NCBI GenBank assembly: GCA_030248065.1
Contig: JASAMV010002854.1
Location: 50,204 to 114,203 of the forward strand
Origin: Rhynchonema sp. JSB1_4
Taxonomy: Eukaryota > Nematoda > Chromadorea > Monhysterida > Xyalidae
Direction: 5' to 3'
DNA length: 64,000 nt
How positions within the stretch are numbered: position 1 is the first letter of the stretch; each line of letters starts with the position of its first letter. Below the pieces are notes generated by a model that saw only the letters and a program-made list of their open reading frames with translations, made no database searches and had not been told where the DNA came from. The translations under genes and the position numbers were made by a program. Below are positions 12,233 through 23,910 of this stretch, piece after piece.

Positions 12233-13135
12233 AATAACGCCAAGCATTTTGCAGTGAAAATTTTTTGAAGGTCATGGGACAAATGTCCTTATCCTGAGTG
12301 CAAAGATGAGGATTCCGTGTTTCTCACACTTCTGTATATGGCATAAAATCTGACACCAAACGTGATGCGCACAAAGTCTAATTAATCACACACATTTCAG
12401 TTTGCATGACAAACACCAGAAGCTTCGAATTAGCTCTGGTAACAAACGACCACTTTCTTCGGTATGGAAGTATATATACGTATAGTAGATCCTATTAAAA
12501 TGGACAATTATAAAGCGCCTTATTCTCAGCGTCACATGTGACATCAACGCATGGAAAGTCGAGATGGTCATATATTGGGTACTAAATTTCTACGTACCCT
12601 TATGGTTTCGTGCGGAATACCCAAGATGTGCATGCGCATTGTGTTTATCAAAATGAGCATGGCCCATGTGGCTTTGAAATGACACCCGCTCTTGGGTGAC
12701 TAATCGCGCGCTTCATGTTTGGAATCTCGGATTTCAAGCTGCTGTTAGACTAATTGTCCACATCTCACATAAGACCCTATGAAATTTGTCTGAAATCACA
12801 CCAAACAGCGTACCAGAAATCGTTTTGAACGCTTCAATGACACCCATTTCTATGCCTCAGCAGAACCGTGCGATTTTACATGACGCGCGCAGCATAAAGT
12901 GGCGCAGTGTATGGGTTACAAGCCTGGAGCATGACTCATTGAAGTCGTGTCTTATCAAGATGTTTGGAATGGCTGCTCTGCTATGCCCGGGATTTAGGAA
13001 ATGCCGCTCTTCTGAAGGTCAGATTTCTGGAATTTTTGTGTTTGTCTGTATGCTGCTTTGGTTTCGTTTTGAAAGTAAAAGCTCTTATTGTTGACTGATT
13101 CGCTTTTGGGTTTTTGAAGAAATAATCCAAAAGTC
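12233..13135. other. intergenic, no gene supported
   Basis: Spacer between the IQCE-like gene and the four-TM gene. An open frame at 12786-13094 has no similarity I recognise and no phase-compatible join to the exon at 13136. Confidence 0.4.
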
Positions 13136-14522
13136 ATGAGCCTAATACCACCACACCAACTGCGGCCAATCGGTGCCTTCTGGACTCTTCTGTCCAGCAT
13201 CGTCGGTGTGATTGCCGTGTTCTGTGGCATGCAACCAGTCTGGTTCAGCACGTTTGAGGTCGAAAAACAAACCTTTATGGAAGTTGGACTGCTGCAAGTC
13301 TGTGAAGTGCACCGTACCACGTCGGAGAGGGTGTGCCTTTGGTTGGTTGCTGTTTTTTTTGTGTGTGACTTTTCAAGCAAGATCTATTATCATATTAACC
13401 ATGGTGGGGCTTTCATTTGGTTTCCTTGATGCAGTTCACAATTTGCACTTCCAGGCACCCACCTCCAGTCCACCCCAAATGGCAGCTCATCCAACTGGCC
13501 TATCTTCTCGGTTCCCTGTCCCTGATGCTTGCCGGATTCATCAGTGTGCCCACGGTGTGCATGACATCGTCAGTGCATCAAACGTGTGTCAGAATGCTGG
13601 CCAGAGTGCAGATGGTTGCCGGTACGTGTGAGTGTTTGTGCTGTTTCTCCGTGGCGTTGTTTATTCTTTTATTTTTGTTCTTGCAAATCGATATTCATGC
13701 AAATGTACTCCAACTCTTTATGTAATTTGTGCCGGCTAAATTGTAAACACCTAGGTATTCATGTCACGCCTCGAGCGGTTGTTAATGTTTACGCTTTTCG
13801 TGTGTGAAACGAAATAAAGTACTACTACTACGACTACGATAACGCTTTGAGGCAGTGGCTCCATAGGGAGTCATGATTCACTATGGCCAGCCACCTTCAG
13901 CCAAAACGGATCTGAGAGCTGGTATGTACGCAGTCTGCTCACACAACTCACCTGTTTGTGCAAACCTTAACCCTCGGTACCCAAAGTTTTGCCCAATATT
14001 GACAACCGCTTGAAAATGAAAACAAAATTTCTATCGCGCGTTTTCAGTCATTCTGCTCACATTTTCGTGCGCCCTGCTATTCACCACGTTCATCACACAT
14101 CGTTATGGTGCTGGAACCAGTTGTGATTCAAACATGCCAGAAACTCGAAATCTCTACCCAAATGGCTGCCCTTATCATATTGGTAAGTTATCCGTCGTGC
14201 AAAACGTCTCTCATTCAATTTGTAAATTTCTTAAACACAAAATTCAGTCCACTCATCCATATATGCGTATGCGTGACTTGCAGGCTGGTGTTTCGCATTG
14301 GCCACCATGAACACATTGCTGGCATTCTGCTGCCCTCTATTGGCAGCACATACAACTTTCGGCACCCGAAACAACAATAATAGAAGTGGGACCACACAAG
14401 ACGTAAACAACGTCGTTAACTTCACCACGAAACATTGCCCACAAAATCAGGCAACTTCCAAGACACCGACCTCGGGCAAAGTTTACAAGCAACAATCAGG
14501 CCGGAAAGAATATTTTGTTTGA
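13136..14522 (+). CDS. LHFPL-family four-transmembrane protein
   Basis: Exons: 13136-13330, 13435-13621, 14048-14182, 14284-14522; phases agree and give 251 aa, a usual length for lipoma HMGIC fusion partner-like (LHFPL) tetraspan proteins. TM1 is about residues 11-33. The first extracellular loop has a GLLxxC...C pattern (GLLQVC at 51-56, second Cys at 69), as in the claudin/LHFPL superfamily. TM2 is about 83-105 and TM3 128-146. The second loop ends CPYHIGWC and leads into TM4 at about 173-194 (LLAFCCPLLA). The Asn/Thr-rich cytoplasmic tail ends KEYFV, which could be a PDZ ligand (inference). LHFPL proteins are auxiliary subunits of membrane channels and receptors in animals; the partner here is unknown. 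The start codon precedes TM1 by ten residues. Confidence 0.7.
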
Positions 14523-17159
14523 TGAGACAAACCCCATAAGTTGGATATGGTACCTACTACTGTACTCAGTGGGCGGGTCCTTTGAACCCTCGCCTTGAAT
14601 TGTTGCGAACAGTTGCACCATTTGATTTTTTCACTGCTTTGTGTTGTGCGGCTTTGTGAAAAACTGAACTATGCATAAAAAAACTTTGAGTGCGCAATCT
14701 TTGTTTTTGCACACTTCCATGCATACGTGTTTGTTTATTTCATTCCCTTTTTATTATTTTTGCAGAATTCTTTCGCATGTCAAACGCTCATAAATCAGCT
14801 CGTCGGACGGGATTTGGATTTGGCATAAATAAATAATCTGAAACATAACATGGTACATACATACTACGTATATTCATGCGTGGTTGATATTCGGACTTTA
14901 TTACGCATATGGTTTGTATCTCGATGTTACAGAAAATGTCCACTCTGAAACATCAGCGGACTTACTAGTCGTATGTATGTATGTTGGATATTTCCCAGTG
15001 GCGCAGATGTACACTTCATGGAAACACATGGAACATAATATTTCTGCACACCATCCCAAACAAAAAAGTTTCCCGTGACCAGCGAAACGAGTCTTCAGAA
15101 AAACATGTTTATTTCGGACAGCGACGGTGTACGATTTGATAAGAAAAACGGGCCCGGTGGTGACACACGCAAATTTCAATTTGTCCATTTTTTTCGAGAA
15201 AATTGCCCAACCCAGACACTGATTTCTGCTGAAGGGCGGGCAGTCTATGGTATAAGGTGGCCTAGCGGTACCGAGCGAAAACACTCTTCGTATAATAAAA
15301 TTTTAAACCTTTCTCTATGTTGACATTCTGCTTAAAATGCCGCCGCAGGGGGTTCTTTTCAGCAACGGTGACCGCTCTTGTGTTTTGTTTGCCTTTTAGC
15401 TATCCTTTCGTTGCGTTTTGAAATAAAAGCAGGTCATATCATGCGCAATAAAGTGCCGTTGGTAACGCTTATGCGAACGTTTTCTCAAAACCAGCCTGAA
15501 TGTGTTCTTATATTCTAATTCTGATGCACTTTTTCCTCCTGTGCGAAAGTGGATTCATGTCCATTAGCTTTACTTTTTAAACTAACCTTTTTTCGCCGCT
15601 ATGTTTCTTTGATAACTGCTATGTAGGTAAGTATTTCTGCAGATACAGTATGTGGCGTTATGAATTCAACCACATTAACTTTATGGCAAGCACAAACTTT
15701 TTAGTTACTTCCTTGTTGTGCATTTCGCATTTTCACCCGGGGGGCGCCGCGGTCTACGTCACGGCGTTTTGACAAGATTTAAACGCGTGGGCAATTCTGT
15801 TTCATATATTTTTCATTCACCGTTTTCTTTTCGTACTGCGACGTGGCTGGTACGAGATGGACAGAGCTGATTGTTTTTGCTTCTTTAGGCGCTCAGGCCA
15901 ATTAAATCATAATTGGACGTACTAAGGTATATACGGTATGCTAAGTTTTGCTTTGTTGTTTCACCAACACGACCATGTGATTATATTTTGTGCTAAACTG
16001 AGGAGCTGTTTCCTATTCAGTCATACCGACAAACTCATAGTATTTTTGAATCCCAGTGCTTCTATTTTTTCAGAACTCTCCTCATAGAGGGTATGGGCTT
16101 CTATTGGAAGGGCTTAAGGGGATTCTATTTTTCAAGGCCTGTTTGAGCTGAACATACAGTAAAGATAGGATTAGGAACTACAAGTGCCTCGATATTGATG
16201 GCATTTATTTCATGACTTCAACCAGAAAAAATTTATGCTAAATATTGTTACTTGCACGTCGCTCATGAAAAACACGGACGAAAAAGTTGAAGTGCCCGTT
16301 GTGCATGACCATCAGCTGTGCTTCTAGTCATTAGGGAGCTTCCATTTTTTCTCATGTGCTTTAAGGGTGGGTCTCTGATTTGAGGTAGGAAAGCTTCAAT
16401 CAGAGGGTGGGCTTCAATTGGAGAGAATATGTCAACCAACGCTAAACGGGGAATCAAAGTCTGCATTCATGTCAGGCATGCAAACAACTGGAGTCTGAAC
16501 AAGGAGGTCGCACATTTTTTTATGTGCATTCCCCCCTTCATGTGTCGAATACAGAATTTCGAAGGTATCAAGTCAGCACAAAGAGCAATAAGGATTTGCT
16601 TCACATCAAGAAACACTTTCCGCCGCTCGGTTGCAGATTGCTTAACCTCACGCTTGATGCCGTTATGGGCAATTAGTATATGGACCAAGAGCGAAAAACG
16701 AAAAAAAACTTTCCCACATCCGGTTGCTTCACGCTTCCCGCGCGCGCCCATACTCGATACATCACCGACAGCACAAAATAAAATGTGATTTTTGCTCGGC
16801 GCGCTTTTGCGCATAGTCGTACCCACATCAATGTGATTGTCATTAACAAAGCTGGTCCTTAATTATTCATTGTTGTTGTGCGCTTTCGCGAAAACATGAC
16901 ATTAACAAGTATTGTGTGTATGTACAGGTATAGCTATAGCTCCATCCTGATCCCGCGTGCTCTGTTATGATTGCTTACTGCTCTCAAACAGTCCATGACA
17001 ACGTGTACCGGAGCCCTTGGAAAATGTTTGTCAGTGTTTTTCAGACAGCCAAAACGAACTGATCTGTAGCACTTAACTTCGATTCTACGAGATTCTCTCT
17101 GATTGGCAGGTGTATAACCAGAGCTTGCGCCTGGATCTTACATAAGTACTGTAGCCTCA
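14523..17159. other. gene-poor stretch
   Basis: No ORF with coding character or phased splice sites was found. Sequence is AT-rich and mostly non-repetitive within the window. Two purine-rich stretches at about 16070-16130 and 16340-16420 share 'GGGTGGGCTTCAATTGGA'-like words but show no clear element ends. Confidence 0.4.
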
Positions 17160-17429
17160 TCAAGCAGAAAGTGCCTTGATCAGGAAATCCGCGCGGCGTT
17201 CCAAGCCAGGAAATTGGCCAAATATGTTTTTGTGTTCCGGTCTTTCCAGGCGACGGAGCTGATTTGATTGAATCTGTAGGCGTTCACACACTCTTTTGTC
17301 TCGCCTTTTTTCTTTGACGTCTTTTTGCATCCCGTAGGTGTAGTTTTCACTCGTTTGGGAACAGTGCAACAGAATGATACGGGTGAGCCGTGTCCGCATC
17401 ATGTAGGTTGATCTGTACACTTCAGCCAT
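17160..17429 (-). CDS. possible small basic protein, 89 aa
   Basis: A single open frame starting MAEVYRSTYMMRTRLTR and ending FLIKALSA. It is Arg/Lys-rich with a regular alternation of polar and hydrophobic residues (KEKRRDKRVCERLQIQS). The composition looks more protein-like than neighbouring random frames, but I do not recognise a family. Another open frame lies upstream on the same strand (17540-17767); the two might be exons of one gene, though no good donor was found. There is no signal peptide or TM segment. Confidence 0.35.
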   Translation of the reverse strand: MAEVYRSTYMMRTRLTRIILLHCSQTSENYTYGMQKDVKEKRRDKRVCERLQIQSNQLRRLERPEHKNIFGQFPGLERRADFLIKALSA

Positions 17430-17539
17430 GTTGTTTCCGATCGTCGAGATATGTTTTTGTAACCTTTTAATTTATATGACGAGTAACAGATTCTGTTTTT
17501 TTTAATACTAAGGCGCCATGTTTCATCAAGGCTGATATA

Positions 17540-17767
17540 TCAAAAGATGTTCTTGGTTAATATCGTTTCGAAGTTCTCGTGTAAGGTCTGCACGTCACAC
17601 ACACGCAACCACGCAAGCGCAATCACTTTGACTTTCGGAAGCATGTATGGAAATTTCGGCTTCAGTTTTTGTAACGTTGCTTCTGATAAACATGTTTGAG
17701 GGGGAACACGGTCAACTATGGAAATAATAATTTGGTAATCGAAAGTTCTCCCACCGACCTTTTGCAA
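17540..17767 (-). CDS. doubtful 75-aa ORF
   Basis: Open frame MQKVGGRTFDYQIIISIVDR...ILTKNIF. It has balanced composition and lies on the same strand just upstream of the 89-aa ORF. No domain recognised; it could be chance. Confidence 0.2.
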   Translation of the reverse strand: MQKVGGRTFDYQIIISIVDRVPPQTCLSEATLQKLKPKFPYMLPKVKVIALAWLRVCDVQTLHENFETILTKNIF

Positions 17768-18059
17768 AAGACATGTGTCATTGTCACACTCATAATAAAT
17801 AACCCGCCAAAAATGTTTATGTTGACCAGGGAAATTCTAAAAATATGCACCAATTATAACGCACTGTTTATCACATCAGCAAGCACGCATGGGTGATTTA
17901 TCGCGTGTGTTGCAGCATGGCCTGTTGTGCTGGCTGCTTGTGTCTGTCTGTGCGCCCTGGCTATGTGCTATTTGTAATGCATTGCCGCCTTTATAAATCA
18001 GGCAACGTAGCATGCGTAAATTCATTGTTCTGTGTGTTTGATTTGAGCATCAATTATTG

Positions 18060-19045
18060 TTCTTTTTAGCAGAACAATGTGGAGAAAATAGGTTTGACGC
18101 AGAAAACCCACAAATCAGCCGTGATTTTGGCTTTAGAAGTACTGTTTCTGTACAAAAGTCCAATCGTGGCCTCGAACCGGTCTCAGGCGAGAAGTTACGA
18201 ACTCGACGATAATACCATCGTACTTCTTGAATTCGAAAACCCCGTAAGAAACTTTAACATTTCCGGTAACCCAACTTTTTGGCGAAATTTTAGTTCGGGA
18301 AGCACTCTTTCCATACAAAAAGTCATGGTCATGGTCTGAGACCGGTCTCAGACTTGGAGTCACGAAGTCGGTAATAGCACATCGTGTTTCTCGAGTACGA
18401 AGCCCACATAAACAACTTTAATATTTCTGGTAACCCAACTTTTCGGCGAAATTTTACTTCGGGAAGCACTATTTCCATACAAAAAGTCATGGCCATGGTC
18501 TGCGACCGGTCTCAGTCTTGGAGTTACGAAGTCGGTAATAACACCAGCGTATTTCTCGACTAGGAAAACCACATGAACAACTTTAATATTTCTGGTAATA
18601 CAACTTTTCGACTAAATTCTACTTTGGGAAGCACTCTTTCCATACAAAAAGTCATGGTCATAGTCTGGGACCGGTCTCAGACATGGAGTTTCGAAGTCGG
18701 CGATAGCCTAATCGTGTTTCTCGGGTACGAAAACCCTATATGGGGTATTAACATCCTGATATTAAGTAACGTCTGGGCCCTGACTAGTACTTTGTGGAAA
18801 AAAGGAAAAGAACGTTTGTACAAAAATGTCGACTGTATCTTGCCTGCATTCACGCGTGCGGGCACGCAGCGGGACGAAATTTTGCGTGGGCATTTTGAGC
18901 CACGGTATATAACTTGTGTGCAAGTGTGAGCTGATTCGGTTGACCATTGTTGAAATAGCGCACGATTACAATTTTCAAAAAGCGCACTATAGGGAATCAA
19001 GCAGATGTGGCTTTAGCACTACCGTGCTAGCTCCGATACCTCCCT
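18060..19045 (+). repeat. dispersed element with ~165-bp tandem monomers (copy 1)
   Basis: The landmark GGTCTCAG + ACGAAGTCGG recurs at 18179, 18344, 18508 and 18673, a period of 164-165 bp and four copies. Each monomer also holds 'TTCGGGAAGCACTCTTTCC' and 'ATACAAAAAGTCATGG'. Downstream it runs into 'GTCTGGGCCCTGACTAG', and it ends CTACCGTGCTAGCTCCGATA at about 19019-19039. The same monomers and end sequence recur reversed at 35727-36330 and forward at 38790-39245. It does not look coding. Confidence 0.7.
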
Positions 19046-19489
19046 TTTCATTTAAACCTTGTTTATACTGTCTCATTTTCGCAAACGTTCTGTGAGGTTC
19101 ATTCCATGATGGTATTCGTCTCGCAACCACAGCATCGTATATTTTTGCCCGTATCCGCTACTTGGACACTTTAAAAAACTGATGGTAGTCATTTTCTCTT
19201 TTTTTACTGTCCAGATGTGTCTCAATGTATCATTATGTCCAAACAGCGGGAAACGACCGGTTAACCAAACCTTGCGCAAACAAGTGCACATGCAATCCAT
19301 CACGGCCGTCCGACCGAAAATTAAGCTTTTGAGGTTTCATGACAGGCCAGACGTTGCCACGTATACGATGGTTTATTGACTGATGTGAAGGTGGCCCCAA
19401 AAAACTGCACGACACGTTGCCTACACGCATATTAGCTTCATTATTTTGCTTCGGCACTAGCTCAACTCGCGCCGGGCGCAGGTTTGCCT

Positions 19490-19620
19490 TGAAGCTAGGC
19501 GTGGGCTTAGGCCTACATTTAGGCCTTATCGGCTTGTCTTTGGCTTACATTCAGGCTTACACGAAGGTTTACGCTTAAGCCTAAGACCTATCCGAGCCTG
19601 AGAACAAGCGCTATAGGTTG
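19490..19620. repeat. degenerate TTAGGC-like array
   Basis: Interspersed TTAGGC/GCCTAA words (GGGCTTAGGCCTACATTTAGG, CTTAAGCCTAAGACC) in about 130 bp. I read it as decayed interstitial telomeric repeat. No flanking inverted arms are seen here, unlike 4438-4706. Confidence 0.4.
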
Positions 19621-19621
19621 T

Positions 19622-22600
19622 ACTGTCCTTCTATGCCTGTTCTGCGTTTGACAAACTGCTCGCTGTTTTTCAAATAATAACATTCGTTTGAGTGCATCAA
19701 ATTGAACCAAATCTTGCGTGTGTGGGTGTGACCCAAAGGGCAGGATACAGTAGGTAAACTGCGCTTCACGATGTTATTTACTTCGCATCGCATTGGGACA
19801 CATCACATCCTTTCAATCAAAAAACTTTATGTAATGATGATAGTTTTCCTTTTTCGTCGCAAAGAACAACCGTATACGTATGTCCGACGATTTGAATTTG
19901 ACTCGGAAATTCTAATAACACCCTCGACATTTCTCTCAAACTTCACTTCCTGTCCGTGTTTGTGTACACTTGCCAATAGTGGTACAACATACATACCTAG
20001 TTGGTTACACAGTGCCAGGTCCGGAGGGGAGGAATTGTAGGTACCTCGGATTTTTTTGAAGGGGGATCTTGGGGTAGCGTCAAAGCGAAGGATCAGTTTT
20101 GCGAAAAACTTATTTTTGACATCGAAATTTTTACCTTTTCTGTTTAATTTTGGAAAAATTCGTAACGGGTATTTTTGTGATCTTTGACAGTTTTGACCTG
20201 AGAACCCGAGGGCCCTTCTCATGGAATTGCACTGCGTCCTATTAACCTTACGATTAATTATTTTCTTTTCTCTTATTATTGCTTGCAAAGCTCGCACATT
20301 TTTTCTGTGACATATACATACATACGTGTTGCTGGCTATCGGTCCTTGACACGTGGTGTTAAGTGCGCTCATCTACAAGGTCGCTGTTTTTATTCTGTGT
20401 GCCTTTGAAAAATCAAGCCAATTTTGACCAGCTGTGCAGCTGTTTTTTTTTCGCGCGACCTTGTTATTGAACTATAATGCAGGTGGTCTATCCTTCATGT
20501 TCGCGTGTATGGTTCACTGTTCATTTCGTGGCGCTTGTGTGACCGCTGGTAGACAGGTTTGCCAGTTGTGTTTTATTTTCTTGCTCTCTCGTACGAAGGA
20601 CGATTCAGTTGCATTATTCAGCAACTGAAAGGTTTAATGTGACTCACTGTATATTTCCTGGTACCTAGAAGTACCTTCATAAATTAGGTAGAGTGCCACA
20701 AACGAACATCAACTGTAGGGGCTGGCGCGAAAACAGACGTTGCCGTACGTCTCGCGCACCGTTGAGTAAGCAAAGAAGTCTCATGAGAGCACGCACTGTC
20801 TCGTGACGTTTGTTCATGTCTCTGTGGCGGATCCAGCTTTTGGCCAAGGGAGGGAGCGAATCCACAAAAGTCATCTTTTTATCTCGTACTTGTGCCAATT
20901 TTCAGTAAGTCATTTTCATACCGCATTTTAAGTCATAGCTCAGGAACCTCGGAATTTGGACTTTCGAAGTGTACTGCAGTCAAACCTCCACATAGTGAAC
21001 AGAACAGGAACCGGCCATTTTGTTCACTAAATAGAATATTCACCATGTAGCGCGGTACATAAGGGCGTCCAACCTAAAATTGGTCAGTTTGAACGACGCC
21101 GAGAGTGCGGTACCTAGAGTACCGTATCCTCAGTCAAGATATCATACACCAAAATAATGCAGCATTGAAAAACTGTACTGTATTCTCAATACACAGTAGC
21201 TATGCCTTGGCCTGGCTTCTCTTGCATTTTTTCAGTGCATCAGTTTCCAACGGGCGGCCCCACAGGGCAGTGCGCTACCCAGTCCTGAAATTTCCCCCTC
21301 CCCCCAATAAGGATTCTGCTGTAACCTCTCACTTTGCCCATTGACGTAACCTCACGCTGCTTAACCTCTGACATGACCGCAATTGCTGGTCGCCCACCTG
21401 AGAACTGTGCAAAGAGTGATGACGTGCTTTAGTTCGAAAAAATTGGGTCCGTCAGACAACAACACACACACCAGTGTGGGCACACCGGACGAGGGAAGGC
21501 AAGAAAGCAAGAACATAACCGACAGTCGCTTCTGCAGTTCGAATACGGTGGCGTTCTTAAAATTACACGATGTTGTTGCACGGTATTGAGTCCCAGGTGT
21601 GATATTATTTGAACTGTGTGGCGGTAGAACAAAAACTTTTGCCATGTTTTGCGGTTTTGTGCCAGAGCATAGCTTTTTCGTCAGAGGCCCAGAACATCCA
21701 GGCGAAAGCAAAGAAGGACATACATTTTGACATCTTTTAGTTTCCAAAAATATCCTGCTGCAAAGCAATGGCAGAAAGCGATTTGCCTTGCTCACGCAGG
21801 CTTTCACCTGAGATCAGAGATCGCCACCACAGAATTGCTTCAGGCAGGACAGAAGCCACATGCGAGCGCGTGCAAAACTTCATCTTCATAAATAGGCCCT
21901 ATCATAAATCATGTAACTTTTTCTAGTTCGCGAAGATGCTTATTGGACGAGACAGAAAAGCGCTGATGTACCAACTGAATTCTCCAGTACCACATGGAAA
22001 TCAGGGTACCCACGCATGGGCATTTTTGGAAGCAATCAAATTTGGGCCCAAAACTTTCGCCGAAATTCTCAGAGTCGCTAATAATGACGTTTGCGGCGTT
22101 GCGTGGCTTCTGTGTGGTTTTCAGTATGGCACTTTTCACAAGCAGGCGAGACCGTCACATGAAAGACCCCGCTTGAATATGGGATGTGGTGGCGCAACAA
22201 AATTTCAGATCTGGAGGTTTTCGAAAACGTTGCTTGTATGCCACACCGCCTGAAACACAAGTCAGATTCTCCTCGTTCCTTGTTGGCAGAGCAAAGTTTT
22301 CTTTGAATAGGTGTCATCCTCGGTTCGCAGTAGGTTTGGTTGTTGATGTGGAATACATAGATCGCGAGCCTTCCATCCACGTCGTCGATAAAAAAAGCTT
22401 TTTTGCTTTCAGTGAACTGCCCCATTGACTTTCGGAACAAAACACACTTTGGACACGATTGGGGAATGGTGATGGACACTAAACCTGGGCGTTCTTTGTG
22501 ATGTATGAGATGTGTTTTAGAGTTTCATCTCCAGTGCGTGCGCCGGCTTATGCTAATGTCGTCAACGCAACTGCCTGTGTTTCGTGTAAACCGCAGCGCA

Positions 22601-23910
22601 ACGTCGGGTTGTCGCCACGCACCAACGCATTTCGATACGTAGCATTTCTTTGTGTATATGTATAGTGCCTGACTTCATTTGAACAAGATCTGTGGGCACA
22701 AACAAACCGTCAAAATGGTCTCTGTTTTCAGCTTTTAAAAGCCCTGATACATCGGTTAGGTGAAACGTATACACGGAACGTCTATAGGCTAGTGACATGC
22801 TGTTATGCCAAAAGCGCTTTCACTGCCGCATTAATCAAACGTTTAGGTCCAAATGCGGCCACAATGTGCCCTGCCTCATTATAAATTTGTGGTCCGTCAC
22901 GTCACGTTCATGCCATTTGATGTGGCCTACTTTTCATTCTGTCCATTATTTTGTTCTACATGCGCCATCAGGTTTTCCGATTTTCTCTAAAACGCTAAAT
23001 TTACCGTACTTGCAGTTTCCTTGCTAAATCACTGCACGTTTGATTTATCTCAGCCACACACACCAATGTCGTGTAACCTGACGTGAAGGAATCGTGCCTG
23101 TTCGTGACGTGATATCCGTCATGTTTTTATGTGTGGCGTTTTACGAAAAAATATTTTTGCTGTCAAAACATTGAGAAACGGCTTCCTTCTACAATGTCAT
23201 GAACAGCTGTGCAAAGAAGCAGAGGCTTCCCAGTGAAAGAGCAACAGAAATGCGTTTGTGTTACCAGGCCGGTGGCAGCTGGTGCTTGCCTTTGTCACAA
23301 TAGGTATGGTACTTATATATATAGTTCACGTGGTGCAAGTGGTGTATACGTCTAGTCACTTTTGGTTTGCCAATAAAACAGCTGGTTGTGCGGTCCCCTA
23401 TTCTAGAGTGGTTGACGCAAGTCGCTGACACGCTAGAGTGATATATGCAACGTTTTTCATTTTGTTGTTGGTCGGGATGTGTACCATTAATCCATGGCAA
23501 TCAACCATTTTTGTAATGGGTGGAGAAAAAACTAGTGGATGAAAATGCGTCCGGTTTCGGACAAAGCATCCATTACCATTACTTCACTCAGGCGCACTCC
23601 ATTACAGGTCCCGCTCTCAGCTGGGACAACGATTACCCCACACCCTGACCATAAAGAATGATCTCTCCATAAACACACTGGGTTGCTCGCTGTTTTCAAA
23701 CAGGTCGTTTTTTGTGTTCAATGCTTCATTTGTCAGACAAGGTTTGGCGGTTTTTCGAGTCGGAAAAGTTGTTGGACTAAATTCCAACTTGACTTTATGG
23801 TGGAAGCGGTAGGCAGGGCATAAAACTGTGAACGTCCCGCAGATGCCGAATACACTTTTCCAATTTTCAAATTTCAGTTTCAGACAAATAAACAAATCAT
23901 AATTTCCGTA
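19622..23910. other. gene-poor stretch with scraps of repeats
   Basis: No gene is supported. It includes a reversed LINE-like fragment at 20820-20890 (GGCGGATCCAGCTTTTGGCC). At about 20975 there is a CAGTCAAACCTCCACATAGTG end that resembles pogo-type terminal repeats, but no matching right end. Two longer open frames on - (19827-20372 and 21361-21807) have no recognisable similarity and no phased exons. Confidence 0.4.

Noticed and set aside
12786..13094. 102-aa frame before the LHFPL-type gene
   Set aside because: No phase-compatible donor to 13136 and no similarity to LHFPL N-termini.
19827..20372. 181-aa open frame on -
   Set aside because: No family resemblance, low-complexity basic composition and no phased neighbours; likely chance in a gene-poor region.
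20975..21070. pogo/Tigger-like terminal repeat
   Set aside because: The CAGTCAAACCTC end has no inverted partner or TA duplication within reach.
21361..21807. 148-aa open frame on -
   Set aside because: Cys/Ser-rich but without a regular pattern; overlaps open frames on the other strand and has no splice partners.
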